DNA of 29,134 nucleotides from Sulfuricurvum sp. IAE1 (GCA_945867285.1 CAMBHX010000004.1:1-29134); one strand, 5' to 3'; shown: positions 8,134-15,520, counted from the stretch's first letter. The notes: a model not told the origin generated them from the sequence alone. Translations and numbers: made by a program.

Positions 8134-8816
8134 GCAGGTCTAAACATAAAGCCTAAATCTTTTATTGTGATGATTACATCGGCAGGGATTTTTTTGCGGA
8201 GGCGGTAAACCAAATTGCGCATGGTATTGGGTTCTACATCTCCTTTGAAGAGTTTTTGTTCAATCTCTTCTTTGGAGATCAAACTCAAAGGACGTTCTAT
8301 TAATGTTTCTAAAAACTGATACTCATTTTTTGTGAGGCGTTCACAGGTTGTAGGCGTATAGAGAGATTTTTCGATATAGTTGTACTCAATTCCATCGGAT
8401 AATCGAACTTTGAGCTTGCCTGAATCGATTATTTTTTGAACTGCATCCATAAGCGCCGAGTAGAGCCTATCGAAGCCGATAGGTTTTTCGAGATAATCGG
8501 TGATGCCTATTTTAATAGCGCTGAGGAGTTTCTCTTTATTCACATGAGAACTCAGAATAAAAATTGGAACAGAAGAGTCTGTTTCTCGAATCATTTGTGC
8601 AACGTTATTGCCATCAATGAGAGGCATAACATAATCAAGAAAAACAATGTGGCACATGTTTTTTTGAAACATCTCTATCGCTTCTGCACCGTTTTTGACA
8701 GCTATAACTTTATTGGCAAATATTGCTAGTGCTTCAGCAATATTCTTACTGACAATCGCATCATCTTCAGCATAGAGGATAGTTAGGGTTTTGAGTATCC
8801 GTTTTTTATCTTCCAT
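8130..8816 (-). CDS. OmpR/PhoB-type response regulator (REC + winged helix)
   Basis: Regulator of 228 residues paired with the DISM kinase that follows it. The receiver has E17-D18-D19, phospho-acceptor D61 (LDYVMP), S89-S90 and K111 (EKP). The C-terminal domain shows LTKNEYQFLETLIERP and the recognition-helix region EPNTMRNLVYRLRKKI, the winged-helix output also seen in the regulator at 1761. The ribosome site is weak (AAGGTG about 13 nt before the ATG). Its promoter region holds a perfect tandem repeat of its own (8871-8892), different in sequence from the repeat of the other module, so the two regulators probably recognise separate sites. Confidence 0.9.
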   Translation of the reverse strand: MEDKKRILKTLTILYAEDDAIVSKNIAEALAIFANKVIAVKNGAEAIEMFQKNMCHIVFLDYVMPLIDGNNVAQMIRETDSSVPIFILSSHVNKEKLLSAIKIGITDYLEKPIGFDRLYSALMDAVQKIIDSGKLKVRLSDGIEYNYIEKSLYTPTTCERLTKNEYQFLETLIERPLSLISKEEIEQKLFKGDVEPNTMRNLVYRLRKKIPADVIITIKDLGFMFRPA

Positions 8817-8857
8817 TATTTTGGGAACACCTTGTCTATTGTTGTAACTTTTGTTAA

Positions 8858-8892
8858 ATTATAGTGCCTCAACATCATATTAACATCATATT
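8858..8892 (-). promoter_or_regulatory. Tandem 11-mer operator plus -10 box for the minus-strand RR/HK module
   Basis: Read on the minus strand, AATATGATGTT is present twice head to tail without mismatch (8892-8882 and 8881-8871). It is followed by 7 nt and then TATAAT (8863-8858). Spacing and period equal those at 1705-1739 although the repeat sequence is unrelated. This fits autoregulation by the OmpR-type regulator it precedes. Confidence 0.7.
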
Positions 8893-8908
8893 TTAGATTT
8901 GAGTACTA

Positions 8909-8919
8909 AAAATGATGTT
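8909..8919 (+). promoter_or_regulatory. Single half-site of the same operator facing the PAS gene
   Basis: AAAATGATGTT on the plus strand matches the minus-module unit AATATGATGTT at 10 of 11 bases but points toward the PAS gene at 8966. It lies in the shared 149-nt divergent region. Only one unit is seen, so binding and effect on the PAS gene are speculative. Confidence 0.35.
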
Positions 8920-8965
8920 GATAGTCTAAATTTACGATACAAAATTTTTATTTGTAAGGAAAAAT

Positions 8966-9364
8966 ATGTCTATTTTTAGTCAACAAGGCAATGAGCGTAT
9001 TTTAAACGAGGACGCTTTACTCGTTTCAGAAACTGATGAGAAAGGGACAATCATTTTTGCAAATGATGACTTTTGTAAAGTTGCTGGTTATTGCATCGAT
9101 GAACTAATAGGTAAACCACATAATATTGTACGTCATCCTGATATGCCCCGTGCCGCATTCAAAGATTTATGGGATACTGTCAAACGTGGGGAGGTATGGA
9201 CAGGATATGTTAAAAATTCTGTTCAAGGTGGAACTGGATTTTATTGGGTTTATGCCACCGTTTTTCCTGTAATGAGAAATGGTAAACGACATTATATTTC
9301 ATGTCGGAAAAAGCCTACAGTCGATGAAATTGAATCTGCTACAGCACTTTATAAAACTTTATAA
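8966..9364 (+). CDS. Aer/CetB-like PAS sensor protein for energy taxis
   Basis: A 132-residue protein that is one PAS domain with the marks of the aerotaxis transducer Aer: FANDDFCKVAGY, ELIGKPHNIVRHPDMPRAAF, the tryptophan pair in LWDTVKRGEVWTGYVKN, and FYWVYATVFPVM. In Aer this domain holds FAD and reports redox state; the same cofactor is likely here but is inferred. Unlike Aer it has no membrane or receptor part. The receptor is a separate gene 12 nt downstream, as in the CetA/CetB system of Campylobacter jejuni, but that receptor is also membrane-free. A good ribosome site (AAGGAAA) precedes the start. A near-identical gene lies at 28094. Confidence 0.9.
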   Translation: MSIFSQQGNERILNEDALLVSETDEKGTIIFANDDFCKVAGYCIDELIGKPHNIVRHPDMPRAAFKDLWDTVKRGEVWTGYVKNSVQGGTGFYWVYATVFPVMRNGKRHYISCRKKPTVDEIESATALYKTL

Positions 9365-9376
9365 GCAAGGAATGTT

Positions 9377-10828
9377 ATGTTTGGAATTAATAATAAAGAT
9401 CTACAAAATATTGAAAATATCATCCAAGAACTCTTCGATTTATCAACTGGGAAACGAACATCATTTCGTTATCAATCAGTAACATTCAAAGACAAAAAAC
9501 TTTTAAAAATCAATACGTTAATTGCAAAAAACTTAGAAAAGTTATTACAAGAAAAGCAACGAGATTTATTAGCAATGGGAACATTTATCTTATCAATGGA
9601 TCAAATGAAAATAGGGCAGTTCAAGCCAACACAACTGTCAGCAGATCAGATGATAACCTCTCTTACAATTGGGTATTTCAATGACTTTACTTCAGATATA
9701 TCAAAAATCATTAATCAGATAAGCAATACTCTCAATCACTATGCTAATGGTGATTTTACAGCTACAATGGATAGTCATGGATTAGAAGAAGAGATGCTCA
9801 TGTTAATCAATGCAATGAACCATCTTGGAAGCACTACATCCGCCATGCTCTCCTCATCACTATCAAATGGTATCGATCTCCAAAGCGATGCAGGGAGTCT
9901 CAAACAAGCGGTAGAATCTCTTTCCACTGCAAGTAACCAGCAAGCAGCCAGTCTTGAAGAGACAGCAGCAGCCATGGAAGAGATGACTAGTAATGTTCAA
10001 AACAATGTTGCAAAATCCAATGAGATGGCAACCATGGCAGCACAAACGGATTTTGCTGCTAAGGAGGGTGCAATTCTTGCTCAGCGCACCTCCGCTGCTA
10101 TGACTGAAATTCAAAGTGCAACAAATTCTATCAATAATGCAGTAGCTATTATCGAAAACATTGCATTCCAAACCAATATCCTCTCTCTCAATGCAGCTGT
10201 AGAGGCAGCCACAGCAGGAGATGCAGGTAAAGGCTTTGCAGTCGTTGCCCAAGAAGTCCGAAATCTCGCCAATCGTAGTGCCGATGCGGCTAAAGAGATC
10301 AAGGCTCTGGCTGCACAAGCATCACAAAAATCCAATGAAGGGACGGCAATTGCTACCGAACTGACACGAGGATTTGAAGTAATAGCGGATAAAATCGCTC
10401 AAACTACGATGTTAGTCCAAGATGTAAGCAATGCATCACGAGAACAGATGCAAGGTATTGGTCAAATCAACACTGCAGTCACACAGCTCGACCAAATGAC
10501 CCAAGAAAATGCTAAAATTGCAGCCGAAGCAGACACGATTGCCAACACAACTATCGACAAAGCTCAAGCCATGGTTGATGATGCCTCAGCGAAAAATTTC
10601 ACAGGGAAAGATCAGATGCAAGCAGCAGTCTCAACAAAAACCGCTCCTATGCGATCAAAACCTACTCCTACACGGTCAAAACCTACTCCGGCACAATCAA
10701 AACCTGCTCTGGCAGGCTCACAAGCTCATCCTGTGGCAAAAAGCACACCGTCAACCATAAAGAAATCAGCGCCTATGCCAACTAAACCTCAAGATAATGA
10801 TGATAGTGACATTTGGGAAAGCTTTTAA
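9377..10828 (+). CDS. Soluble methyl-accepting chemotaxis protein
   Basis: Cytoplasmic chemoreceptor of 483 residues that should form arrays with CheA and CheW. No transmembrane helix is visible. Residues 1-115 are helical with no known domain. About 118-150 look HAMP-like (HYANGDFTATMDSHGLEEEM). The methyl-accepting and signalling coiled coil runs from about 170 to 410, with the hairpin tip IAFQTNILSLNAAVEAATAG and GFAVVAQEVRNLANRS at about 262-301. The tail (about 420-470) is a Lys/Pro/Ser linker with 7-residue repeats and ends in IWESF, close to the NWETF pentapeptide by which enteric receptors tether CheR and CheB. It follows the PAS gene by 12 nt and very likely receives its signal. A paralogue begins at 28506. 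Confidence 0.93.
   Translation: MFGINNKDLQNIENIIQELFDLSTGKRTSFRYQSVTFKDKKLLKINTLIAKNLEKLLQEKQRDLLAMGTFILSMDQMKIGQFKPTQLSADQMITSLTIGYFNDFTSDISKIINQISNTLNHYANGDFTATMDSHGLEEEMLMLINAMNHLGSTTSAMLSSSLSNGIDLQSDAGSLKQAVESLSTASNQQAASLEETAAAMEEMTSNVQNNVAKSNEMATMAAQTDFAAKEGAILAQRTSAAMTEIQSATNSINNAVAIIENIAFQTNILSLNAAVEAATAGDAGKGFAVVAQEVRNLANRSADAAKEIKALAAQASQKSNEGTAIATELTRGFEVIADKIAQTTMLVQDVSNASREQMQGIGQINTAVTQLDQMTQENAKIAAEADTIANTTIDKAQAMVDDASAKNFTGKDQMQAAVSTKTAPMRSKPTPTRSKPTPAQSKPALAGSQAHPVAKSTPSTIKKSAPMPTKPQDNDDSDIWESF
10652..10735 (+). repeat. 21-nt tandem repeats in the receptor tail
   Basis: Four 21-nt units encode RSKPTPT, RSKPTPA, QSKPALA and the diverged GSQAHPV. They form a flexible tether before the terminal IWESF motif. 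Repeat number may vary between strains. Confidence 0.75.
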
Positions 10829-10837
10829 GGAGAGAGG

Positions 10838-11692
10838 ATGAAAACAGTTTGGAATTTAATCGAAGAGGACCCTTTTCCGTCATTGGAGAACACCTCTTTC
10901 GTTTTAGCACAACCCGATCAGACCATATGCGATGTGATTGTCTGCGGTTTGGAACATATCGAATACGTAGGAGCCATTGCCAATCCTGAGGAGACTTTTT
11001 TTATTATTGCACTCAACGATCCTGAGCATGAGAAACCTCTTATCCCTTCTACATTTCATGCATGGATAAGCAGAAATCGTCTTGAGCGTCTTCCTGAAAT
11101 GCTAGAGATTTACAGTGCAAATATTGATAAAAAATGTGCCCTTCGTGAAACACGTGCACTGATCGAACGCTTGATCGTCGATACTTCGGTCCATTATGCG
11201 AATCTCGATGGTATCAAAAAAAGTATGAGAGAAAGTACCGGAGAAATCGAAGTCATTTTTGAAGCTCGTGTTCAAGAGATGCGTTCCATCCACACAGATA
11301 CCAAAAGTGCTCACGAGCAGCTCACTCGTCTCAAAGAGCAAATGATTCCTGAAGTCTTTGAAGATCTTCAATCTTCATGGGAGATCACTCAATCGATACT
11401 CAAACGTACCGATGACGTTATAAAAGCGATGTTTGGATTTATATCAGTGTTACAGTGTGAAGACCGGATCAGTCAAATGATCGATGGTATCGGAAAAATC
11501 ATGAACGATGATATTAAACTCGCGAATGAGAATGGATACTACGTATCCTATGCCAACGAAGCGGAACTTAAAAATCGTCTCATCCCTTATTACACCATCC
11601 AAGACCAACGCGATTATGTGCTGGGCGAAGAAGATGCGATGAAGGGGTGCAAACCTGAATCTGTCGATATCGACGATTTTATTTTATTTTAA
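10838..11692 (+). CDS. CheZ-like CheY-P phosphatase candidate
   Basis: Protein of 284 residues just ahead of cheY, with a strong ribosome site (AGGAGAGAGG). Residues 1-90 are a small mixed domain I do not recognise. About 95-230 are long amphipathic helices suited to a four-helix bundle. One helix carries LQCEDRISQMI (205-215), which resembles the CheZ active-site helix with its acidic and glutamine residues (QDFQDLTGQ in E. coli). The extreme C-terminus, VDIDDFILF, resembles the CheZ tail peptide that binds CheY (VDDLLDSLGF). Two independent likenesses plus adjacency to cheY support a phosphatase that ends the CheY signal. Remote CheZ homologues are known in Helicobacter. The N-terminal extension is unusual. 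It could instead be another CheY-binding adaptor. Confidence 0.6.
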   Translation: MKTVWNLIEEDPFPSLENTSFVLAQPDQTICDVIVCGLEHIEYVGAIANPEETFFIIALNDPEHEKPLIPSTFHAWISRNRLERLPEMLEIYSANIDKKCALRETRALIERLIVDTSVHYANLDGIKKSMRESTGEIEVIFEARVQEMRSIHTDTKSAHEQLTRLKEQMIPEVFEDLQSSWEITQSILKRTDDVIKAMFGFISVLQCEDRISQMIDGIGKIMNDDIKLANENGYYVSYANEAELKNRLIPYYTIQDQRDYVLGEEDAMKGCKPESVDIDDFILF

Positions 11693-11711
11693 CTAATCAC
11701 AGGAGAAAACA

Positions 11712-12080
11712 ATGGCAAAGATTTTAATAGTAGATGATTCAAACATGCTCAGAGATATGGTGAAATACGCCCTAAATGAAGGTGGTTATCCAGAAGTAAC
11801 CGAAGCAGTTGACGGAGTAGATGGGTTGGCAAAAGCCACAGCAGTAGCATTTGATTTGATTGTTACGGACATCAACATGCCAAATATGAATGGATTTGAT
11901 CTGATTGTGGAGTTGCGAAAACTTCCAACCTATGCAAAAACGCCTATTTTGACACTAACGACAGAAAAAAATGATGAAATGAAAGCAAAAGGTAAAGCAG
12001 TGGGAGCAACAGGTTGGATCGTCAAGCCGTTCGTTCCAGAGCAGCTCCTCAAGGCGGTTGGAATCGTCCTCAGTCGATAA
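11712..12080 (+). CDS. cheY: Chemotaxis response regulator CheY
   Basis: Single receiver domain of 122 residues with D8-D9, phospho-acceptor D53 (TDINMPNMNG), T83-T84 and K105 (IVKPF). It has no output domain and lies between the CheZ-like gene and cheA, so it is the diffusible signal from CheA to the flagellar switch. AGGAGAA precedes the start. Twelve nucleotides separate it from cheA. Confidence 0.95.
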   Translation: MAKILIVDDSNMLRDMVKYALNEGGYPEVTEAVDGVDGLAKATAVAFDLIVTDINMPNMNGFDLIVELRKLPTYAKTPILTLTTEKNDEMKAKGKAVGATGWIVKPFVPEQLLKAVGIVLSR

Positions 12081-12091
12081 GGGCATACAGT

Positions 12092-14140
12092 ATGGCAACA
12101 TTTGATATAAACAAATACCGACAGATGTTTCTTGAAGAAGCTGAAGATATTTTTGAGACCATTGACACGATTCTACTCGATGCAGAAGAAACTAATGATA
12201 TGGACACTGAAACGATTAATTCACTTTTTCGTTCCGTCCACACCCTCAAAGGTAATTCAGCTTCTGTAGAGCTGGCTATGTTTGCAGCATTGGCACATGA
12301 GCTCGAATTTTTCATGGACCGTTTGAGAAACGGTGACCTCACATTTGAAGAGGGAATGGCATCACTGCTCATGGAAGGGATCGATACGCTCAAACAAATA
12401 TTAGAGCTGGAACTTTCTGAGCAACTGGAAGATCATTTTTATGAAACGACCAAATCAGTTTTATTGCAAAAGCTTAACTCTTTTTCAGAAGATACTGCTG
12501 AAATTGCTATTATCAATGAAATCTATGGTGAAGAAAACCAAGAGTTTGGACTTATCACTCCTGAAACAGTTGGGGAGGATTTTGGTTTATTAGAGATCCA
12601 TGATGGAGAAACAATAGATGATATTCCAGAATCACTGGACGATTATTTTGGTTTTTTTGATGATGAGCCTACCCCTGCGCCTATAGCTATAGAGAGCAGT
12701 GACGATTCATTTGGGTTTTTTGACGATCTTATTTCTACCGCAACTAGTGATGATTCATTCGGGTTTTTTGACGAGATGGATTTAAAAGCGATTACTTCGG
12801 ATGATACCGAAGGGTTTGGATTTTTTACTGAGACATTTAGTGCACCAGAAAACAAGATTGAAAGTGCACCAAAAGTCGTAAAAGAGATTGAAAAAGCCAA
12901 CAAGTCTGACAAAGTTGATAAAGTTGATAAAGAGATTAAAAAAACAAAAATTGATAACACGGTAAGTTCTATACGTGTTGATCTCTCAAAAATTGACGAG
13001 CTAATGAACAATATTGGTGAACTGGTTATCGCACATTCGATGCTCACACAATATACCTCAACGATGGAAGATCAAAAAATCAAATCGGATTTAAGTGAAC
13101 GTCTCGATCTTATTGATCGCCACATACGCGAACTCCAAGAATCAGTCATGAGCGTTCGGATGGTTCCAATGGAAACAGTTTTTTCTAAGTTCCCTCGTGT
13201 CATTCGAGATACAGCAAAAAAACTAGGCAAAAAAATCGATTTCCGTCACAGCGGTGAAAGTGTTGAGATTGACAAAGCAATGATCGAAGGACTCACCGAT
13301 CCATTGATGCACATTGTCAGAAATGCAATGGACCATGGGATAGAATCATCCGAACATCGACTAAAAATCGGAAAATCGGAAACCGGTATTTTGATGATGA
13401 GTGCAGAACAAGCCAATGGACAAATGATCATCAAAATCCAAGATGATGGAAGCGGAATCAACGTCGATCGTGTTACTGCCAAAGCGATTGAAAACGGTGT
13501 CATCGAGGAGCATCAAGCTGCGTCAATGAGCAAAGAAGACAAAGCGATGCTTATTTTTGCTCCTGGACTAAGTACTGCTAAAGAAGTTACAGATATATCT
13601 GGTCGAGGCGTTGGTATGGATGTCGTGATGTCTAACATCAAAAAGCTCGGAGGAATTGTCAAAGTCGATACCGAAGATGGGTTTGGAACGACTTTAACCA
13701 TTGCATTGCCTTTGACCTTGGCGATTCTAGACGGTCTTAATATCCGAGTTGGGGAAGAACAATTTATTTTGCCGCTTTCAGTCATTATTGAGTCACTGAA
13801 TCCTGAACCTGAAATGATTAAACAAATCGGCGACAAGAGCTCCGAGATTTTGATGCTTCGTAATGAATTTATCCCGATTATACGGCTTCATGAGCTATTT
13901 AATATACAATTAGAGGATGATCATCAATTGACTGATGGATTACTCATTGTTGTCCGTTCTGGCAGCGATAAGGTTGCCTTGTTTGTTGATGAGTTTATGA
14001 ATCAGCAGCAGTTTGTAATTAAACCGCTGGACAAAAACTTCCGAAATGCGCGTGGAATTGGTGGAGCAACGGTACGAGGAGATGGTACCATTGGACTTAT
14101 TATCGACACAATGAATATCTTGGAACGAACAACGTATTAA
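12092..14140 (+). CDS. cheA: Chemotaxis histidine kinase CheA (P2-less, with FGFF-repeat linker)
   Basis: Core kinase of the chemoreceptor array, 682 residues. P1: phospho-accepting H50 in SVHTLKGNSAS. A linker of about 160 residues (131-290) follows. P3 dimerisation starts at IRVDLSKIDELMNNIGELV (about 294). P4 ATPase: IVRNAMDHGIE, QDDGSGI and GRGVGMDVV. P5 CheW-like regulatory domain: from about 545 to the end. No folded P2 (CheY/CheB-binding) domain is apparent. In its place the acidic linker repeats EFGLI, DFGLL and four FGFF motifs, then a Lys-rich stretch. It also lacks the C-terminal receiver found in CheAY of Helicobacter and Campylobacter. The start at 12092 is preferred over a longer in-frame version reaching into cheY; AAGGG at 12079-12083 sits 8 nt before it. 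Confidence 0.95.
   Translation: MATFDINKYRQMFLEEAEDIFETIDTILLDAEETNDMDTETINSLFRSVHTLKGNSASVELAMFAALAHELEFFMDRLRNGDLTFEEGMASLLMEGIDTLKQILELELSEQLEDHFYETTKSVLLQKLNSFSEDTAEIAIINEIYGEENQEFGLITPETVGEDFGLLEIHDGETIDDIPESLDDYFGFFDDEPTPAPIAIESSDDSFGFFDDLISTATSDDSFGFFDEMDLKAITSDDTEGFGFFTETFSAPENKIESAPKVVKEIEKANKSDKVDKVDKEIKKTKIDNTVSSIRVDLSKIDELMNNIGELVIAHSMLTQYTSTMEDQKIKSDLSERLDLIDRHIRELQESVMSVRMVPMETVFSKFPRVIRDTAKKLGKKIDFRHSGESVEIDKAMIEGLTDPLMHIVRNAMDHGIESSEHRLKIGKSETGILMMSAEQANGQMIIKIQDDGSGINVDRVTAKAIENGVIEEHQAASMSKEDKAMLIFAPGLSTAKEVTDISGRGVGMDVVMSNIKKLGGIVKVDTEDGFGTTLTIALPLTLAILDGLNIRVGEEQFILPLSVIIESLNPEPEMIKQIGDKSSEILMLRNEFIPIIRLHELFNIQLEDDHQLTDGLLIVVRSGSDKVALFVDEFMNQQQFVIKPLDKNFRNARGIGGATVRGDGTIGLIIDTMNILERTTY
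12536..12832 (+). repeat. Repeated acidic FGL/FGFF motifs in the CheA linker
   Basis: Six related motifs at CheA residues about 150-247: QEFGLI, EDFGLL, DDYFGFFDD, DDSFGFFDD, DDSFGFFDE and TEGFGFFTE, spaced 12-22 residues apart. The last four also repeat at DNA level (TTYGGKTTTTTTGA-like cores). They lie where a P2 domain is expected and may be short docking motifs. Confidence 0.75.
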
Positions 14141-14149
14141 CACTACTGT

Positions 14150-14188
14150 CTCATAATGAGGCACAACATTTTTCCTCGTTATGAGGAA
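14150..14188 (+). other. Two near-palindromes between cheA and cheW
   Basis: CTCATAATGAG (14150-14160) is an odd-centred palindrome. TTCCTC and GAGGAA (14172-14177, 14183-14188) form a 6-bp stem with a GTTAT loop. The two cores are similar (CTCATAATGAG and CTCGTTATGAG). They sit just ahead of the cheW ribosome site (AGGAGAAAA) and could be an operator pair or an mRNA processing or stability element. Confidence 0.45.
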
Positions 14189-14205
14189 CCTATTAGGAGA
14201 AAATT

Positions 14206-14706
14206 ATGGCTATCATCGAAAGCAACCAATTACTCACGTTCAAACTAGGATCTGAGACTTACGGTATTCAAATCAACAAAGTACGTGAGATACTTACCTA
14301 CCCTACTGTCACTCCCATCCCTGATGCATCAGCTTGGGTTAAAGGGGTAATTAATCTTCGTGGAGAAGTAGCACCTGTTATTGATTTACGTGTTCGATTC
14401 AATATTAACATGGATCCTATATACACACAACGCACCATCATTATTGCTGTCAAAACTCAAGACAACCGGATGATAGGTCTCGTGGTTGATGAAGTTTCGG
14501 ACATGGAGAATGTCGACCTTGAGCGTCTCTATCCTGCACCTGATATGGGGACTTCTATCTCACCTGAATATCTCAAGGGTCTATTTAAAAAAGAAGAAAA
14601 AATGATTGTTATCCTCGATATTGATCGCATTTTAGATAAAGATGAGATGAAACGTCTATCGCGACAAAGCAACGAGGCACAAAATGTATACAGCGCATCA
14701 GCTTAA
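14206..14706 (+). CDS. cheW: Chemotaxis coupling protein CheW
   Basis: Adaptor of 166 residues that links CheA to receptors. Family segments are LLTFKLGSETYGIQINKVREIL (about 8-29), the VKGVINLRGEVAPVIDLR core (45-62) and GLVVDEVSDMENV (about 91-103). The C-terminal tail past about 145 is longer and more basic than in E. coli CheW. It follows cheA after 65 nt containing two palindromes, and its last 23 nt overlap the start of cheR. Confidence 0.95.
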   Translation: MAIIESNQLLTFKLGSETYGIQINKVREILTYPTVTPIPDASAWVKGVINLRGEVAPVIDLRVRFNINMDPIYTQRTIIIAVKTQDNRMIGLVVDEVSDMENVDLERLYPAPDMGTSISPEYLKGLFKKEEKMIVILDIDRILDKDEMKRLSRQSNEAQNVYSASA

Positions 14707-15520
14707 TCAAGCACGTCAACTAGCATACTTACACAGTGGAATTGTTCTGGGAGCCAACAAAGACATTATGATAGGCAACCGTTTGGACAAACTCAAACGG
14801 CTTCTTGACAACGATGATATTAATGACGTCCTCTATAGTATCGAACGAGGTCAAGACATCGAGTCATTTATCAGTGCTTTTACCACAAATAAGACCAATT
14901 TTTTTCGAGAATCATTTCACTTTGATGATCTCAAAGATCGTGTCGTCAAAGAAGCTATTAATAACTCAAGTGGATTAAATATCTATTGTTCTGCTTCCTC
15001 AACGGGCGAAGAACCCTATTCGATTCTTATGACACTTGAGTACGCAAAAGCTCTCTATGGGACACCGAATCTCAACTACTCACTTTTGGCGACAGATATT
15101 GATTTACAAGTCTTAGAAAAATGCCAAAAAGGGATCTATGAATACACCAAAGTTGGAGATGATATTCCCGATTGGATTAAGCCATCGGAGTATTTCAAAC
15201 GGAGAGCTCACCCTGAAAAAAATGGCGAATATTTGGTCAAAGTAAAAGAAAATTTACAAAAAAAAGTCAAATTTCAGCAGTTTAATCTGATGTCATCCCC
15301 CTACCCTTTTAAAGGTGGTGAATTTGATGTAGTATTTTGCCGAAACGTGTTGATCTATTTCAACCAAGACGATCAAAACTCTATACTAAAAAAACTCTTT
15401 AAAACCCTAAGAATTGGTGGAACGCTCTATCTTGGACATTCCGAAAGCCCTCTGGGACTAACTCCCTATGTTGAGCGATGCGGTCAAAATATTTTTATTA
15501 AAACAAAAGATTTTTTATGA
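14684..15520 (+). CDS. cheR: Chemoreceptor methyltransferase CheR
   Basis: S-adenosylmethionine-dependent glutamate methyltransferase for receptor adaptation, 278 residues. The N-terminal helical domain (1-75) leads to TTNKTNFFRE, then the SAM-binding segment YCSASSTGEEPYSI (about 105-118), LLATDID, and FDVVFCRNVLIYF near the end, all typical of CheR. The start overlaps cheW by 23 nt in another frame and is preceded by GAGG. The stop overlaps cheD by ATGA. The receptor at 9377 carries the IWESF docking motif CheR would use. Confidence 0.95.
   Translation: MYTAHQLNQARQLAYLHSGIVLGANKDIMIGNRLDKLKRLLDNDDINDVLYSIERGQDIESFISAFTTNKTNFFRESFHFDDLKDRVVKEAINNSSGLNIYCSASSTGEEPYSILMTLEYAKALYGTPNLNYSLLATDIDLQVLEKCQKGIYEYTKVGDDIPDWIKPSEYFKRRAHPEKNGEYLVKVKENLQKKVKFQQFNLMSSPYPFKGGEFDVVFCRNVLIYFNQDDQNSILKKLFKTLRIGGTLYLGHSESPLGLTPYVERCGQNIFIKTKDFL

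Noticed and set aside
8436..8729. 97-codon plus-strand frame opposite the second response regulator
   Set aside because: It is fully inside a well-supported regulator gene on the other strand and shows no protein-like features of its own.
8926..8940. Flagellar sigma-28 promoter suggested by ACGATA before the PAS gene and again at about 17862
   Set aside because: No TAAAG-type -35 element lies at the proper distance in either place.
9775..10335. Antisense open frames opposite the receptor gene
   Set aside because: They arise from the codon bias of the helical, alanine-rich receptor region and have no ribosome sites or recognisable content.
10652..10735. Frameshift or sequencing artefact in the receptor tail repeats
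   Set aside because: The 21-nt units keep the frame and the protein ends in a meaningful IWESF motif.
12014..12091. Longer CheA N-terminus reaching into cheY
   Set aside because: The extra residues are an out-of-frame reading of the cheY end. The P1 domain starts normally at ATG 12092 with AAGGG upstream.
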